A DNA stretch of 64,000 nt from assembly GCF_009193135.1 (NCBI RefSeq), contig NZ_VUKC01000001.1, forward strand, positions 248,001 to 312,000, written 5' to 3'. Every line of letters starts with the position of its first letter. Position 1 is the first letter of the stretch. Below the pieces are notes generated by a model. It was not told the DNA's origin. It saw only the letters and a list, made by a program, of their open reading frames with translations, and did not search any database. This document shows positions 28,823 to 38,567 of this stretch, in pieces. Position numbers and translations under genes: made by a program. This DNA is from Georgenia satyanarayanai. Lineage in GTDB: Bacteria; Actinomycetota; Actinomycetes; Actinomycetales; Actinomycetaceae.

Positions 28823-29371
28823 TCAGGCCGTCTGGCCGTCGTGCTCGCCCTCGCCGATCTCCTCGACGAGCTTGTCGCAGAAGGCCGGCAGGTCGTCCGG
28901 CGTGCGGCTCGAGACGAGCCCGGCGTCGACGACGACCTCCTCGTCCACCCACGTCGCCCCGGCGTTCTTGAGGTCGGTCCTGAGGCTCGGGTAGGACGTG
29001 AGCGTCCGGCCCTCGAGGACCTCGGCGTCGGTGAGGATCCAGCCGCCGTGGCAGATGACGCCGACCGGCTTGTGCTGGTTGAAGATCTCCCGGACGAATG
29101 CGACGGCCGCCTCGTCCATGCGGAGCTTGTCCCCGTTGACGACGCCGCCGGGCAGGACCAGGGCGTGGAAGCGGTCGGGGGTGGCGTCGGCGGTGGTGAG
29201 GTCGACCTGCTGCTCGTGACCGTTCTTGCCGGTGATCGAGCCGGACTCCGGGGAGATGAGCACCGCCTCGGCGCCCTGGGACGTCACGGCCTCCCAGGGC
29301 ACGGTGAGCTCGGAGTCCTCGAAGCCGTTGGTCGAGAGGAACGCGACGGTCTTGTTCGTCAGCTGGGCCAT
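28823..29371 (-). CDS. DJ-1/PfpI family protein
   Basis: Encodes 182 residues of the type 1 glutamine amidotransferase-like DJ-1/PfpI fold. It starts VAFLSTNGFEDSEL with the conserved Glu. The nucleophile elbow Cys is in GVICHGGWIL. ALVLPGGVVNGDKLR and SSRTPDDLPAFC are typical of the PfpI branch. Members act as proteases, deglycases or general stress proteins; the exact activity is not settled. The ATG at 29371 (MAQLTNKTVA) follows AAGGAGG; the upstream extension is noise. Convergent with the perM-like gene, one base apart. Confidence 0.88.
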   Translation of the reverse strand: MAQLTNKTVAFLSTNGFEDSELTVPWEAVTSQGAEAVLISPESGSITGKNGHEQQVDLTTADATPDRFHALVLPGGVVNGDKLRMDEAAVAFVREIFNQHKPVGVICHGGWILTDAEVLEGRTLTSYPSLRTDLKNAGATWVDEEVVVDAGLVSSRTPDDLPAFCDKLVEEIGEGEHDGQTA

Positions 29372-29444
29372 GGGTGTGCCTCCTTGGGTCTGGGGTTCGC
29401 CCTCCACGCTAGGAGCGTTCGGGCCATCCCGCTTCCCGAGGGCG

Positions 29445-29858
29445 TCAGGGCCGCAGGAGCATCCGCTGGGCACGCTCCTCGAGCCCGGTGAGGCAGGCGG
29501 CCTCCGCCTGGTGGGTGAGGGCGCGGTCCAGGCAGGCGTAGAAGTCGGCGTAGACGGGCCACAGGAGGGCCTGGAGCCCGGTGAGGAGCACCATCGCCGC
29601 CGCGATACCGAGCCCGACGACGACGAGCACGAGCATCGCCCCGCCCACCCGGGCGCGCCGCATCCGCACGAGGCCGATGACGCCGAGGACGGCCGCGAGC
29701 AGCCCGAGCAGCCCCGGCACGAGCGGCAGCGGCCACGGCGGACGCGTCACCGACAGCCACAGGCCCACGAGCAGCACGACCGAGAACCAGAGCACCGGCC
29801 GGGTCGCGGCGCGGACCGCCTCCTCGTTCGGCGGCGCAGCGGGCTGGTCGCGGGACAT
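29445..29858 (-). CDS. Three-helix membrane protein, hypothetical
   Basis: Encodes 137 residues. A polar N-terminus (about 1-22) is followed by helices VLWFSVVLLVGLWLSV, LVPGLLGLLAAVLGVIGLV and AMLVLVVVGLGIAAAMVLL, then a soluble C-terminal helix region with three Cys (YACLD, AACLTG). It is divergent from purN, 38 bases apart, so the two promoters share space. Function not recognised. Confidence 0.65.
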   Translation of the reverse strand: MSRDQPAAPPNEEAVRAATRPVLWFSVVLLVGLWLSVTRPPWPLPLVPGLLGLLAAVLGVIGLVRMRRARVGGAMLVLVVVGLGIAAAMVLLTGLQALLWPVYADFYACLDRALTHQAEAACLTGLEERAQRMLLRP

Positions 29859-29884
29859 GCGCCCAGTGTTCCATCCCGGCCGAC

Positions 29885-29890
29885 TACCCT
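29885..29890 (+). promoter_or_regulatory. -10 element for purN
   Basis: TACCCT, 6 bases before the GTG at 29897; no ribosome site is visible. Leaderless geometry. Confidence 0.5.
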
Positions 29891-29896
29891 CGGCAC

Positions 29897-30505
29897 GTGC
29901 CCACACGAGTCGTCGTCCTCATCTCCGGCGGGGGATCGAACCTCGCTGCCCTCCTCGACGCGGCCCGCGACCCGGGCTACGGCGTCGAGGTCGTCGCCGT
30001 GGGGGCGGACCGGCTCTCCGCCGGCGGGCTCGCGCTCGCCGAGCAGGCCGGGGTGCCCACGTTCGTCGAACGCCTCGGTGACCACCCCGACCGGGAGTCC
30101 TGGGACCGTGCGCTGACCGCCGCCGTCGCGGCCGCCGAGCCCGACCTCGTCGTCTCCGCCGGGTTCCTCAAGCTGTGCGGGCGCCACTTCCTCGAGCGCT
30201 TCGGTGGGCGCTACCTCAACACCCACAACTCCCTGCTGCCCGCCTTCGCCGGCATCAACGGCCCGCGCGACGCGCTGGAGTACGGGGTCAAGATCGCCGG
30301 CGCCACACTCTTCGTCGTCGACGAGGGGGTGGACACCGGCGCGATCGTCGCCCAGGTCGCCGTGCCCGTCCACGACGACGACACGGTGGAGACCCTCACG
30401 GAGCGGATCAAGGTCGCCGAGCGCGCCCAGCTCGTCGAGCAGGTGGGCCGCCTGGCGAGGCTGCCGTGGCGGGTCGAGGGCCGGCGCGTCGTCGTCGACG
30501 GCTGA
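29897..30505 (+). CDS. purN: Phosphoribosylglycinamide formyltransferase
   Basis: Transfers formyl from 10-formyl-THF to GAR in purine synthesis, 202 residues. It begins VVVLISGGGSNLAALLDAA with the substrate-binding loop. The catalytic Asn and His are in YLNTHNSLLPAF and the catalytic Asp in VVDEGVDTGAIVAQ. Two histidines conserved in Escherichia coli PurN, in the PGLH and SVHF segments, are Asn (AGIN) and Phe (TLFV) here. The key triad is intact. GTG start set by a -10 element 6 bases upstream. Synteny with perM and purH supports the call. Confidence 0.93.
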   Translation: MPTRVVVLISGGGSNLAALLDAARDPGYGVEVVAVGADRLSAGGLALAEQAGVPTFVERLGDHPDRESWDRALTAAVAAAEPDLVVSAGFLKLCGRHFLERFGGRYLNTHNSLLPAFAGINGPRDALEYGVKIAGATLFVVDEGVDTGAIVAQVAVPVHDDDTVETLTERIKVAERAQLVEQVGRLARLPWRVEGRRVVVDG

Positions 30506-30509
30506 GCCG

Positions 30510-31061
30510 GTGGAGGAGACGCGCCCGCCCGTGACGGCCGTGCGCAGCGGTGCCGAGCTGCGCCGGTGGTACTGGCTGCGGGCCGAGCTCCAGGAGCTCG
30601 CCACGGCGCTCGGTGTCTCCCGCAGCGGCGGCAAGGAGGAGCTCCTGCGGAGGGTGGCCGCGGCCCTCGACGGCGAGGCGGTGCCCGCCGCCGCCCCACG
30701 GCGGCCGGCGGCGCGCCAGCTCACCGCGCCGGTCGGTCCGGGCACCGTGATCCCGGCCGGGCAGCGGTGCAGCCTGGTGCTGCGCCAGTTCTTCGCCGCG
30801 GCGGTGGGCCCCGGGTTCCGCTTCGACGAGCACATGCGGGAGTTCATCGCCCACGGCGAGGGCCGCACGCTGGCCGAGGCGGTGGAGCACTGGCACCGCA
30901 CCCGCGGCCTGCCGCCCGGGCACGTCGGGGAGCAGTTCGAGTACAACCGGTTCACCCGCGCGTGGTTCGCCGCGCACCCCGGGGGAACGCGCCGAGAGTG
31001 CCGGCGGGCCTGGTGGGAGCACCGCGGGCTGCCCGTCGACCGGCGCGGTCCTGTCGGCTGA
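30510..31061 (+). CDS. DUF6434 protein with SAP-like N-terminus
   Basis: Encodes up to 183 residues. The N-terminal part (about 10-50) is a SAP-like helix-hinge-helix (LRRWYWLRAELQELATALGV then SGGKEELLRRVAAALDG), a fold that often binds nucleic acid. After a Pro/Ala linker, the C-terminal DUF6434-like part (about 70-183) includes LVLRQFFAAAVGPGFRFDEH, EFIAHGEGRTLAEAVEHW and EYNRFTRAWFAAHP. Function unknown. It sits 4 bases after purN and directly before the riboswitch-controlled purH. The start could be GTG 30510 or GTG 30531; GGAGGAG lies between them and would serve the second. Confidence 0.7.
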   Translation: MEETRPPVTAVRSGAELRRWYWLRAELQELATALGVSRSGGKEELLRRVAAALDGEAVPAAAPRRPAARQLTAPVGPGTVIPAGQRCSLVLRQFFAAAVGPGFRFDEHMREFIAHGEGRTLAEAVEHWHRTRGLPPGHVGEQFEYNRFTRAWFAAHPGGTRRECRRAWWEHRGLPVDRRGPVG

Positions 31062-31072
31062 GCAGCGCCCGG

Positions 31073-31078
31073 TAGACT
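31073..31078 (+). promoter_or_regulatory. -10 element for the purH riboswitch transcript
   Basis: TAGACT just upstream of the riboswitch aptamer, giving a start near 31085. The same arrangement (TAGAGT) precedes the glyA riboswitch. Confidence 0.5.
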
Positions 31079-31082
31079 GGGT

Positions 31083-31165
31083 CCCGGCCGTGACTGGCGC
31101 AGAGGTGGAGTCACCACCGGGAAGCGGCCGGATGTCCCCTGCAGGGTGCCGCCCGCCTGGGTGCC
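31083..31165 (+). promoter_or_regulatory. ZTP (pfl) riboswitch controlling purH
   Basis: Matches the ZTP/ZMP-sensing pfl motif. P1 is CCGGCCG (31084-31090) with CGGCCGG (31125-31131). The conserved GUGACUGGCG follows the 5' strand. P2 is GGUGG/CCACC (31104-31108 with 31114-31118), followed by CGGGAAGCG. The distal domain has the conserved CGCCUGGGU (31155-31162). CCUGGGU in that domain is perfectly complementary to ACCCAGG at 31183-31189, which overlaps the purH ribosome site AGGAG (31187-31191). So ligand-free RNA would hide the site. ZMP is the substrate of PurH, so accumulation turning the gene on makes sense. Confidence 0.92.
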
Positions 31166-31198
31166 CGGGTCCGATCCAGCGAACCCAGGAGTGACCTC

Positions 31199-32767
31199 GT
31201 GACCGACACGCGTCCCGTCCGCCGCGCCCTCGTCTCCGTCTACGACAAGACGGGGCTCGAGCCCCTCGCCCAGGCGTTGCACGCCGCCGGCGTGGAGATC
31301 GTCTCCACCGGCTCCACCGCCCGCACCATCGCCGCCGCCGGTGTCCCGGTGACGCCCGTGGAGGAGGTGACCGGCTTCCCCGAGTGCCTCGACGGGCGCG
31401 TCAAGACCCTCCACCCCCGCGTCCACGCCGGGATCCTCGCCGACCTCCGCAAGGACGCCCACGTCCGCGAGCTCGCCGAGCTGGGCGTCGCGCCCTTCGA
31501 GCTCGTCGTCGTCAACCTCTACCCCTTCACCGACACGGTGGCCTCCGGCGCCGCTCCCGAGGAGTGCGTCGAGCAGATCGACATCGGGGGGCCGACCATG
31601 GTCCGGGCCGCCGCGAAGAACCACGCGAGCGTCGCCGTCGTCGTCGACCCGTCCGGGTACGACGACGTCCCCGCGGCCGTCGCCGCCGGCGGCTTCACCC
31701 TCGAGCAGCGTCGCCGCCTCGCGGCCGCCGCCTTCCGGCACACGGCCGACTACGACGTCGCCGTCGCGTCGTGGATGGGCAACGTCGTCGCGCCCGACGA
31801 CGAGAGCCGCTTCCCGGCGTGGACCGGCGCGACCTGGCAGCGCGCCGACGTCCTGCGCTACGGCGAGAACCCCCACCAGGCTGCCGCGCTGTACCGCTCG
31901 GGCACGCCCGGGCTCGCGCAGGCCGAGCAGCTCCACGGCAAGGCGATGAGCTACAACAACTACGTCGACGCCGACGCCGCCTGGCGGGCCGCGCACGACC
32001 ACGCCGACCCCGCCGTCGCGATCATCAAGCACGCCAACCCCTGCGGGATCGCCGTCGGTGCGACGATCGCCGCGGCCCACGCGGCCGCGCACGCCTGTGA
32101 CCCGGTCTCCGCCTTTGGTGGCGTCATCGCGGCCAACCGACCGGTCACCGCCGAGGCCGCCGCCCAGATCGCCCCGGTGTTCACCGAGGTCGTCGTCGCG
32201 CCGGCCTTCGAGCCGGAGGCGGTGGAGATCCTCACCGCGAAGAAGAACATCCGCCTGCTCGTCGTGCCCGAGGGCTCGGGCTCCGGCCTGGAGATGCGCG
32301 CGATCAGCGGCGGGCTGCTCGTCCAGGCCAGCGACCTCGTCGACGCGCCCGGCGACGACCCGAGCGGCTGGACCCTGGCCGCCGGTGAGCCCGCCGACCC
32401 GGCCACGCTCTCCGACCTCGCCTTCGCGTGGCGCTCGGTGCGCGCCGTGCGGTCCAACGCGATCCTCCTCGCCGCCGGTGGCGCGAGCGTCGGTGTGGGC
32501 ATGGGGCAGGTCAACCGGGTCGACTCCTGCCGTCTCGCGGTGGAGCGGGCCAACGCGCTGGGGGAGGGGCGCGAGCGCGCCCGCGGCGCCGTCGCGGCCT
32601 CCGACGCGTTCTTCCCCTTCGCCGACGGGCTGCAGGTGCTGCTCGACGCCGGGGTGCGCGCCGTCGTCCAGCCCGGCGGCTCGATCCGGGACGAGGAGGT
32701 CGTCGCGGCGGCCCAGGCGGCCGGCGTGACGATGTACCTCACCGGAACCCGTCACTTCGCCCACTGA
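31199..32767 (+). CDS. purH: Bifunctional AICAR formyltransferase / IMP cyclohydrolase
   Basis: Last two steps of IMP synthesis: AICAR (ZMP) is formylated with 10-formyl-THF and cyclised. It has 522 residues, normal length. The N-terminal MGS-like IMP cyclohydrolase domain (about 1-195) begins [20 protein letters not shown] and has [12 protein letters not shown]. The transformylase domain has [31 protein letters not shown], the Lys-His pair in [14 protein letters not shown], and ends [14 protein letters not shown] start after AGGAG, which is the site expected to be masked by the riboswitch. Confidence 0.97.
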   Translation: MTDTRPVRRALVSVYDKTGLEPLAQALHAAGVEIVSTGSTARTIAAAGVPVTPVEEVTGFPECLDGRVKTLHPRVHAGILADLRKDAHVRELAELGVAPFELVVVNLYPFTDTVASGAAPEECVEQIDIGGPTMVRAAAKNHASVAVVVDPSGYDDVPAAVAAGGFTLEQRRRLAAAAFRHTADYDVAVASWMGNVVAPDDESRFPAWTGATWQRADVLRYGENPHQAAALYRSGTPGLAQAEQLHGKAMSYNNYVDADAAWRAAHDHADPAVAIIKHANPCGIAVGATIAAAHAAAHACDPVSAFGGVIAANRPVTAEAAAQIAPVFTEVVVAPAFEPEAVEILTAKKNIRLLVVPEGSGSGLEMRAISGGLLVQASDLVDAPGDDPSGWTLAAGEPADPATLSDLAFAWRSVRAVRSNAILLAAGGASVGVGMGQVNRVDSCRLAVERANALGEGRERARGAVAASDAFFPFADGLQVLLDAGVRAVVQPGGSIRDEEVVAAAQAAGVTMYLTGTRHFAH

Positions 32768-32777
32768 CCGGCCTTCC

Positions 32778-33060
32778 CCGCCGACAGCCGACTTCCCGCC
32801 GCCAGCCGACTTCCCGCCGACAGCCGACTTCCCGCCGACAGCCGACTTCCCGCCGACAGCCGACTTCCCGCCGACAGCCGAGTTGCCGCCGACAGCCGAG
32901 TTCCCGCCGACAGGCGACTTACCGCCGACAGCCGAGTTACCGCCGACAGCCGAGTTCTCGCCGACAGCTGACTTATCGCCATGGGCGACAAGTCAGCTGT
33001 GGACGGTAGATCACTGCGGGCGACAACTCGGCTGTGGGTGACAACTCGGCTGTCGGCGAG
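32778..33060 (+). repeat. 18-bp tandem repeat array, 11 units plus inverted units
   Basis: Eleven contiguous 18-bp units with no insertions occupy 32778-32975 (unit CCGCCGACAGCCGACTTC, variation mainly at positions 1, 15 and 18). A hairpin centre follows: 17-base arms 32964-32980 and 32984-33000 around ATG, with one mismatch. About four diverged units then run in the opposite orientation to 33060. The array fills the gap between convergent purH and the FAD oxidoreductase, and contains nothing else. Three smaller arrays of the same unit lie at 38403, 39307 and 49896. Confidence 0.95.
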
Positions 33061-33071
33061 GGCGCTGGGGC

Positions 33072-34325
33072 TCAGGCCAGCGCCTTGCGCAGCTGGACGG
33101 CCGGGTCGGCGGCGGCTGCGAGGTCGAGGATCGGGTGCGCGGGGGCTGACAGGACCTTGCGGAGGGGGCCGACGTCGCGCGGGCGGTCGACCGTGAGTCC
33201 CGCGTGCAGGCGCGGCGCACCCTCGGAGTCCGGGACGACGTACAGCGCGGTCCACGGACCGGCGCCCGGGTCGCCGCGCAGCACGATCCGCGCCCCCGGC
33301 GGCACGTGCCCGACAACAGTCAGCTCGTGCCCCAGCTGGGTGGAGAACACGTAGGGGGCCGGGTCCGGTGCCGGTCCGTCGGCCACGCCGAGCAGATCGG
33401 CGACGAGTGCGGCCGGGTGGTTGAGCGCGCCGTCCCAGTGCGCGCCGGGCACCACGCCGTCACGGGGGGAGTGGCGGTCCGTGCAGTCCCCGACCGCCCG
33501 GACGGATGCCGGCCCGCCGCGGACGCGCCCCGCCAGGTCCACGGGCACCGCGCCGCGCGGTGTGAGCGGCAGTGCCCCGGCCAGCCAGCCCGTGCTCGGG
33601 CGCACCCCGACGGCTGCGACGACGGCGTCGGCCGCCACCCGCTCACCGTCACCGAGCACCACCCCGCCCGCGTCCGCGGCGGTCACCGTCGCGCCGCAGC
33701 GCAGCTCGATCCCGCGCTCGGCGTACCAGGGGAGCAGCAACGCCCCGACCTGCGCCCCGAGCACGTGCCCCAGCGGTACCGGCCCACCCTCGAGCACGGT
33801 GACGTGCACACCCGCCGCGGCGGCGACCGTCGCGAGCTCCGCGCCGATCCACCCCGCCCCGACGACGGCGAGCCGTGCCCCCGGCACCAGCCGCCCACGC
33901 AAGGCCGCAGCGTCGTCGAGGTCGTGGAGGGTGAGGACGTCACGCCAGCCGGGCACCACGACGGGGCTCGCCCCGGTCGCCACGACGACGACGTCGGCCG
34001 TCACCTCCCGCGTGCCGGCCGGTCCCGCGACGGTGAGCCGAGCGCCGTCGTCGTCCGCGGCGAGGGCCACGGCGCGGTGGCCGGTGAGGAGCTCGTCGGC
34101 GAGCGAGACGAGGTCGCCGTAGCCCTCACCGGCGAGGTCGACGGCCGCCGTGCGGGTGAGGAGCTCCTTGCTGAGCGGCGGCCGGTCGTAGGGCGCCACC
34201 CGCTCCTCACCGACGACGGTGAGCCGGCCGGTGAAGCCCCGGCCGCGCAGCTCGGCGGCCGTCCGCAGGCCGGCCAGCCCGGTGCCGACGACGGCCACCC
34301 GGGTGGGCGGTGGGAGGAGGGTCAC
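33072..34325 (-). CDS. FAD-dependent pyridine nucleotide-disulfide-type oxidoreductase
   Basis: Encodes 417 residues of the ferredoxin-reductase-like branch. The FAD-binding Rossmann motif is VAVVGTGLAGLRTAAELRGR. APYDRPPLSKELL is typical of putidaredoxin/rhodocoxin-reductase relatives. The NAD-binding motif is LAVVGAGWIGAELATVAAAA and the second FAD motif is VRAVGDCTDR. No CxxC disulfide is visible, consistent with reduction of a ferredoxin or similar acceptor. No ferredoxin or P450 gene is adjacent, so its partner is elsewhere. GTG start lies 6 bases after a -10-like TACCGT. Confidence 0.85.
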   Translation of the reverse strand: MTLLPPPTRVAVVGTGLAGLRTAAELRGRGFTGRLTVVGEERVAPYDRPPLSKELLTRTAAVDLAGEGYGDLVSLADELLTGHRAVALAADDDGARLTVAGPAGTREVTADVVVVATGASPVVVPGWRDVLTLHDLDDAAALRGRLVPGARLAVVGAGWIGAELATVAAAAGVHVTVLEGGPVPLGHVLGAQVGALLLPWYAERGIELRCGATVTAADAGGVVLGDGERVAADAVVAAVGVRPSTGWLAGALPLTPRGAVPVDLAGRVRGGPASVRAVGDCTDRHSPRDGVVPGAHWDGALNHPAALVADLLGVADGPAPDPAPYVFSTQLGHELTVVGHVPPGARIVLRGDPGAGPWTALYVVPDSEGAPRLHAGLTVDRPRDVGPLRKVLSAPAHPILDLAAAADPAVQLRKALA

Positions 34326-34331
34326 GGGCCC

Positions 34332-34341
34332 ACGGTAGCCT
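34332..34341. promoter_or_regulatory. Bidirectional promoter with overlapping -10 elements
   Basis: ACGGTAGCCT reads as TAGCCT on the plus strand (34336-34341, 7 bases before the ATG at 34349). On the minus strand it reads TACCGT (34337-34332, 6 bases before the GTG at 34325). The central TA is shared. Both transcripts would be leaderless. Confidence 0.5.
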
Positions 34342-34348
34342 CGTCGCC

Positions 34349-34615
34349 ATGGACTCCACGCGCGGCGCAGGCACGGCGGTGCTGTGGCTCGTCGTCCTCG
34401 GCACGCTCGCCGCCGGTGCGGTGGCCGTGCTCGTCGACGTGCCGTCGGCCGCGCTGGTCCTCGCGGCGCTGTGCGCCGTCCTCGCCGTCGTCCGCGGCAC
34501 CGACCGCGGGGTGCCGCCCGCCTTCCGGGCGCGCTCGACCGGGTTCGACGTCACCCTCCTCCTCGTGGCCGCCGTCGCGCTCGCCGTCCTCTCCCCGGCC
34601 GGCAACCTCACCTAG
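34349..34615 (+). CDS. DUF3017-like small membrane protein
   Basis: Encodes 88 residues with three membrane segments (AVLWLVVLGTLAAGAVAVLV, AALVLAALCAVLAVVRG, FDVTLLLVAAVALAVLSP). A conserved-looking DRGVPPAFRARSTGFDV lies between the second and third, as in DUF3017. Function unknown. It has its own leaderless promoter shared with the divergent oxidoreductase gene. Confidence 0.6.
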   Translation: MDSTRGAGTAVLWLVVLGTLAAGAVAVLVDVPSAALVLAALCAVLAVVRGTDRGVPPAFRARSTGFDVTLLLVAAVALAVLSPAGNLT

Positions 34616-34654
34616 CGCCGTGGGGCGGCCCCGTGCGGTCGCCGCGGCTCCTGG

Positions 34655-34660
34655 GACAAT
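34655..34660 (+). promoter_or_regulatory. -10 element for the CNNM/CBS gene
   Basis: GACAAT, 6 bases before the ATG at 34667. Leaderless geometry. Confidence 0.45.
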
Positions 34661-34666
34661 GGCCCG

Positions 34667-35995
34667 ATGACCGACCTCGTCGTCGACATCCTCCTCGTCT
34701 TCACCTTCGTCCTCCTCGGCGGCGTCTTCGCCGCCTCCGAGATCGCCCTCGTGTCCCTGCGCGACAGCCAGGTGCGCGCGCTGGCCGAGAAGGGTGGCCC
34801 CGGCGCCCGGGTGGCGCGGCTGACCGAGGACTCCAACCGCTTCCTGTCCTCGGTGCAGATCGGCGTCACCCTCGCCGGCTTCTTCTCCGCGTCCTTCGGC
34901 GCCGCGCAGATCGCGCCGCAGGTCTCCCCCGCGCTGGAGGACCTGGGGCTCGGCAGCGGGGTCGCGAGCACCGTCGCCTTCGTCGGCACCACCGTCCTCA
35001 TCTCCTACCTCTCCCTCGTCTTCGGTGAGCTCGTGCCCAAGCGGTTGGCGATGCAGAGCGCCGAGCGCTTCGCCGTCGTCGTCGCGACGCCGCTGGACTG
35101 GATCGCCACGGCCATGCGGCCCGTGATCTGGCTGCTCGGCGCCTCTACCAACGTCGTCATGCGCCTGCTCGGGCGCGACCCGAGGGCGCAGCGCGAGGAG
35201 ATCGGCGCGGAGGAGCTGCGCTCGATGGTGGCCCAGCACGAGTCGATCGGGGCGGTGGAGCGCGACATGGTCGTCGACATCCTCGCCGTCGGGGACCGGG
35301 GCGTGGAGGAGATCATGACGCCCCGCACCGAGGTCGAGTTCCTCGACGCGGACCTGCCGGTCGACGACGCGCAGGCGCTGGTCTCCACGCTCGAGCACTC
35401 GCGCTACCCCGTGCGCGGCCGCAACGACGACGACGTCCTCGGCTTCATCCACGTGCGTGACCTCATCAGCATCCGCCCCGGCGCACGCGTCATCGGCGAC
35501 CTCGTGCGCCAGGTCCCCTTCTTCCCCACCGGCAAGCGGGTGCTCTCCGCACTCACCGACATGCGCACGCAGAACGCGCACCTCGCCGTCGTCGTCGACG
35601 AGTACGGCGGGACCGACGGGATCGTCACCCTCGAGGACATCGTCGAGGAGTTCGTCGGGGAGATCAACGACGAGTACGACCGCCCGGCGCCCGGGGTCCA
35701 GGCCCGCGGGGACGTCGGCGACGTCGCCGGGCTGCTCGGGCGCGCGGACGTCGCCAAGGTCCTCGGCCGCGAGCTCCCCGAGGGTCCCTTCGACACCCTC
35801 GCCGGCTTCGTCGTCACCCGCCTGGGCCGCATGCCCGAGGTGGGCGACACCGTCGAGTGGGACGGGCTCACCCTCACGGTCGCGGCCCTCGACGGGCGCC
35901 GCGTGGACCGCCTCCACGTCCGGGCCGCGGACCCCGACGACGCCGCCTCCGCCATCACGGGCGCGGACCCGGGGGTGGCCGGCCAGCACCCGTGA
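34667..35995 (+). CDS. CNNM transmembrane / CBS-pair / CorC_HlyC protein
   Basis: Encodes 442 residues. The N-terminal CNNM (DUF21) domain (about 1-185) has an opening helix and the conserved FAASEIALVSL, SVQIGVTLAGFFSASFGA and LVFGELVPKRLAM. A CBS pair (about 210-335) contains VEEIMTPRTEVEFLDAD and VVDEYGGTDGIVTLEDIVEE. The C-terminal CorC_HlyC domain (about 350-425) has TLAGFVVTRLGRMPEVGD. Relatives are magnesium or cobalt efflux proteins; old hemolysin labels do not describe the function. Acts in the cytoplasmic membrane. Confidence 0.92.
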   Translation: MTDLVVDILLVFTFVLLGGVFAASEIALVSLRDSQVRALAEKGGPGARVARLTEDSNRFLSSVQIGVTLAGFFSASFGAAQIAPQVSPALEDLGLGSGVASTVAFVGTTVLISYLSLVFGELVPKRLAMQSAERFAVVVATPLDWIATAMRPVIWLLGASTNVVMRLLGRDPRAQREEIGAEELRSMVAQHESIGAVERDMVVDILAVGDRGVEEIMTPRTEVEFLDADLPVDDAQALVSTLEHSRYPVRGRNDDDVLGFIHVRDLISIRPGARVIGDLVRQVPFFPTGKRVLSALTDMRTQNAHLAVVVDEYGGTDGIVTLEDIVEEFVGEINDEYDRPAPGVQARGDVGDVAGLLGRADVAKVLGRELPEGPFDTLAGFVVTRLGRMPEVGDTVEWDGLTLTVAALDGRRVDRLHVRAADPDDAASAITGADPGVAGQHP

Positions 35996-36014
35996 GGGAG
36001 GTGTGGCCCATTTA

Positions 36015-36033
36015 TCTCGATGTCGAGTAATCT
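36015..36033 (+). promoter_or_regulatory. icd promoter with palindromic operator
   Basis: TCTCGATGTCGAG (36015-36027), with palindromic core CTCGATGTCGAG, directly abuts a -10-like TAATCT (36028-36033). A bound protein would cover the promoter. The 13-mer is identical to that upstream of sucC. Confidence 0.5.
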
Positions 36034-36108
36034 TGGTGGCGGTGCCGGCGCCCCGGCGCCAAGGACGCCGAGCACACACCCTCGTGGTGGTCAGGAGAGC
36101 GCAGGAAC

Positions 36109-38329
<2,221 letters not shown>

Positions 38330-38338
38330 GCACACTGA

Positions 38339-38374
38339 CCGAGGGCCGGGAGGGACACCCCTCCCGGCCCTCGG
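38339..38374 (+). terminator. icd-mdh terminator
   Basis: Perfect 16-bp stem (38339-38354 with 38359-38374) and ACAC loop. Outer stem bases and the trailing GGCATGTCC resemble the terminator at 10078. Confidence 0.85.
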
Positions 38375-38402
38375 CATGTCCCCAGGTTCTCTCCTCCCCC
38401 TC

Positions 38403-38510
38403 CCGCCGAGAGTCGAGTTCCCGCCGAGAGTCGAGTTGTCGCCGAGGGTCGAGTTCCCGCCGAGGGTCGAGTTGTCGCCGAGGGTCGAGTTGTCGCCGAG
38501 AGTGCGTTTC
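38403..38510 (+). repeat. 18-bp tandem repeat array, 6 units
   Basis: Six contiguous 18-bp units, CCGCCGAGAGTCGAGTTC and variants, in the same orientation as the main block at 32778. This is a second sequence subtype: CAG/CCGAC is replaced by GAG or GGG/TCGAG while the flanking CGCCGA and GTT positions are kept. It occupies the gap after the mdh terminator. Confidence 0.92.
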
Positions 38511-38567
38511 CCGACGTCGTCAGCCACTACGCTGCGGCTGCAACCCATGTGCGCGAAGGAGAGCACC

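Noticed and set aside
32428-33009. A frame encoding many copies of a hexapeptide (RRQPTS) through the 18-bp array, and its minus-strand counterpart (RLSAGS)
   Set aside because: The unit length is a multiple of three, so any frame gives a peptide repeat. Both frames continue into the antisense or out-of-frame region of purH and have no start or ribosome site of their own.
32778-33060. CRISPR array
   Set aside because: The units are contiguous and 18 bases long, with no unique spacers and no cas genes in the window.
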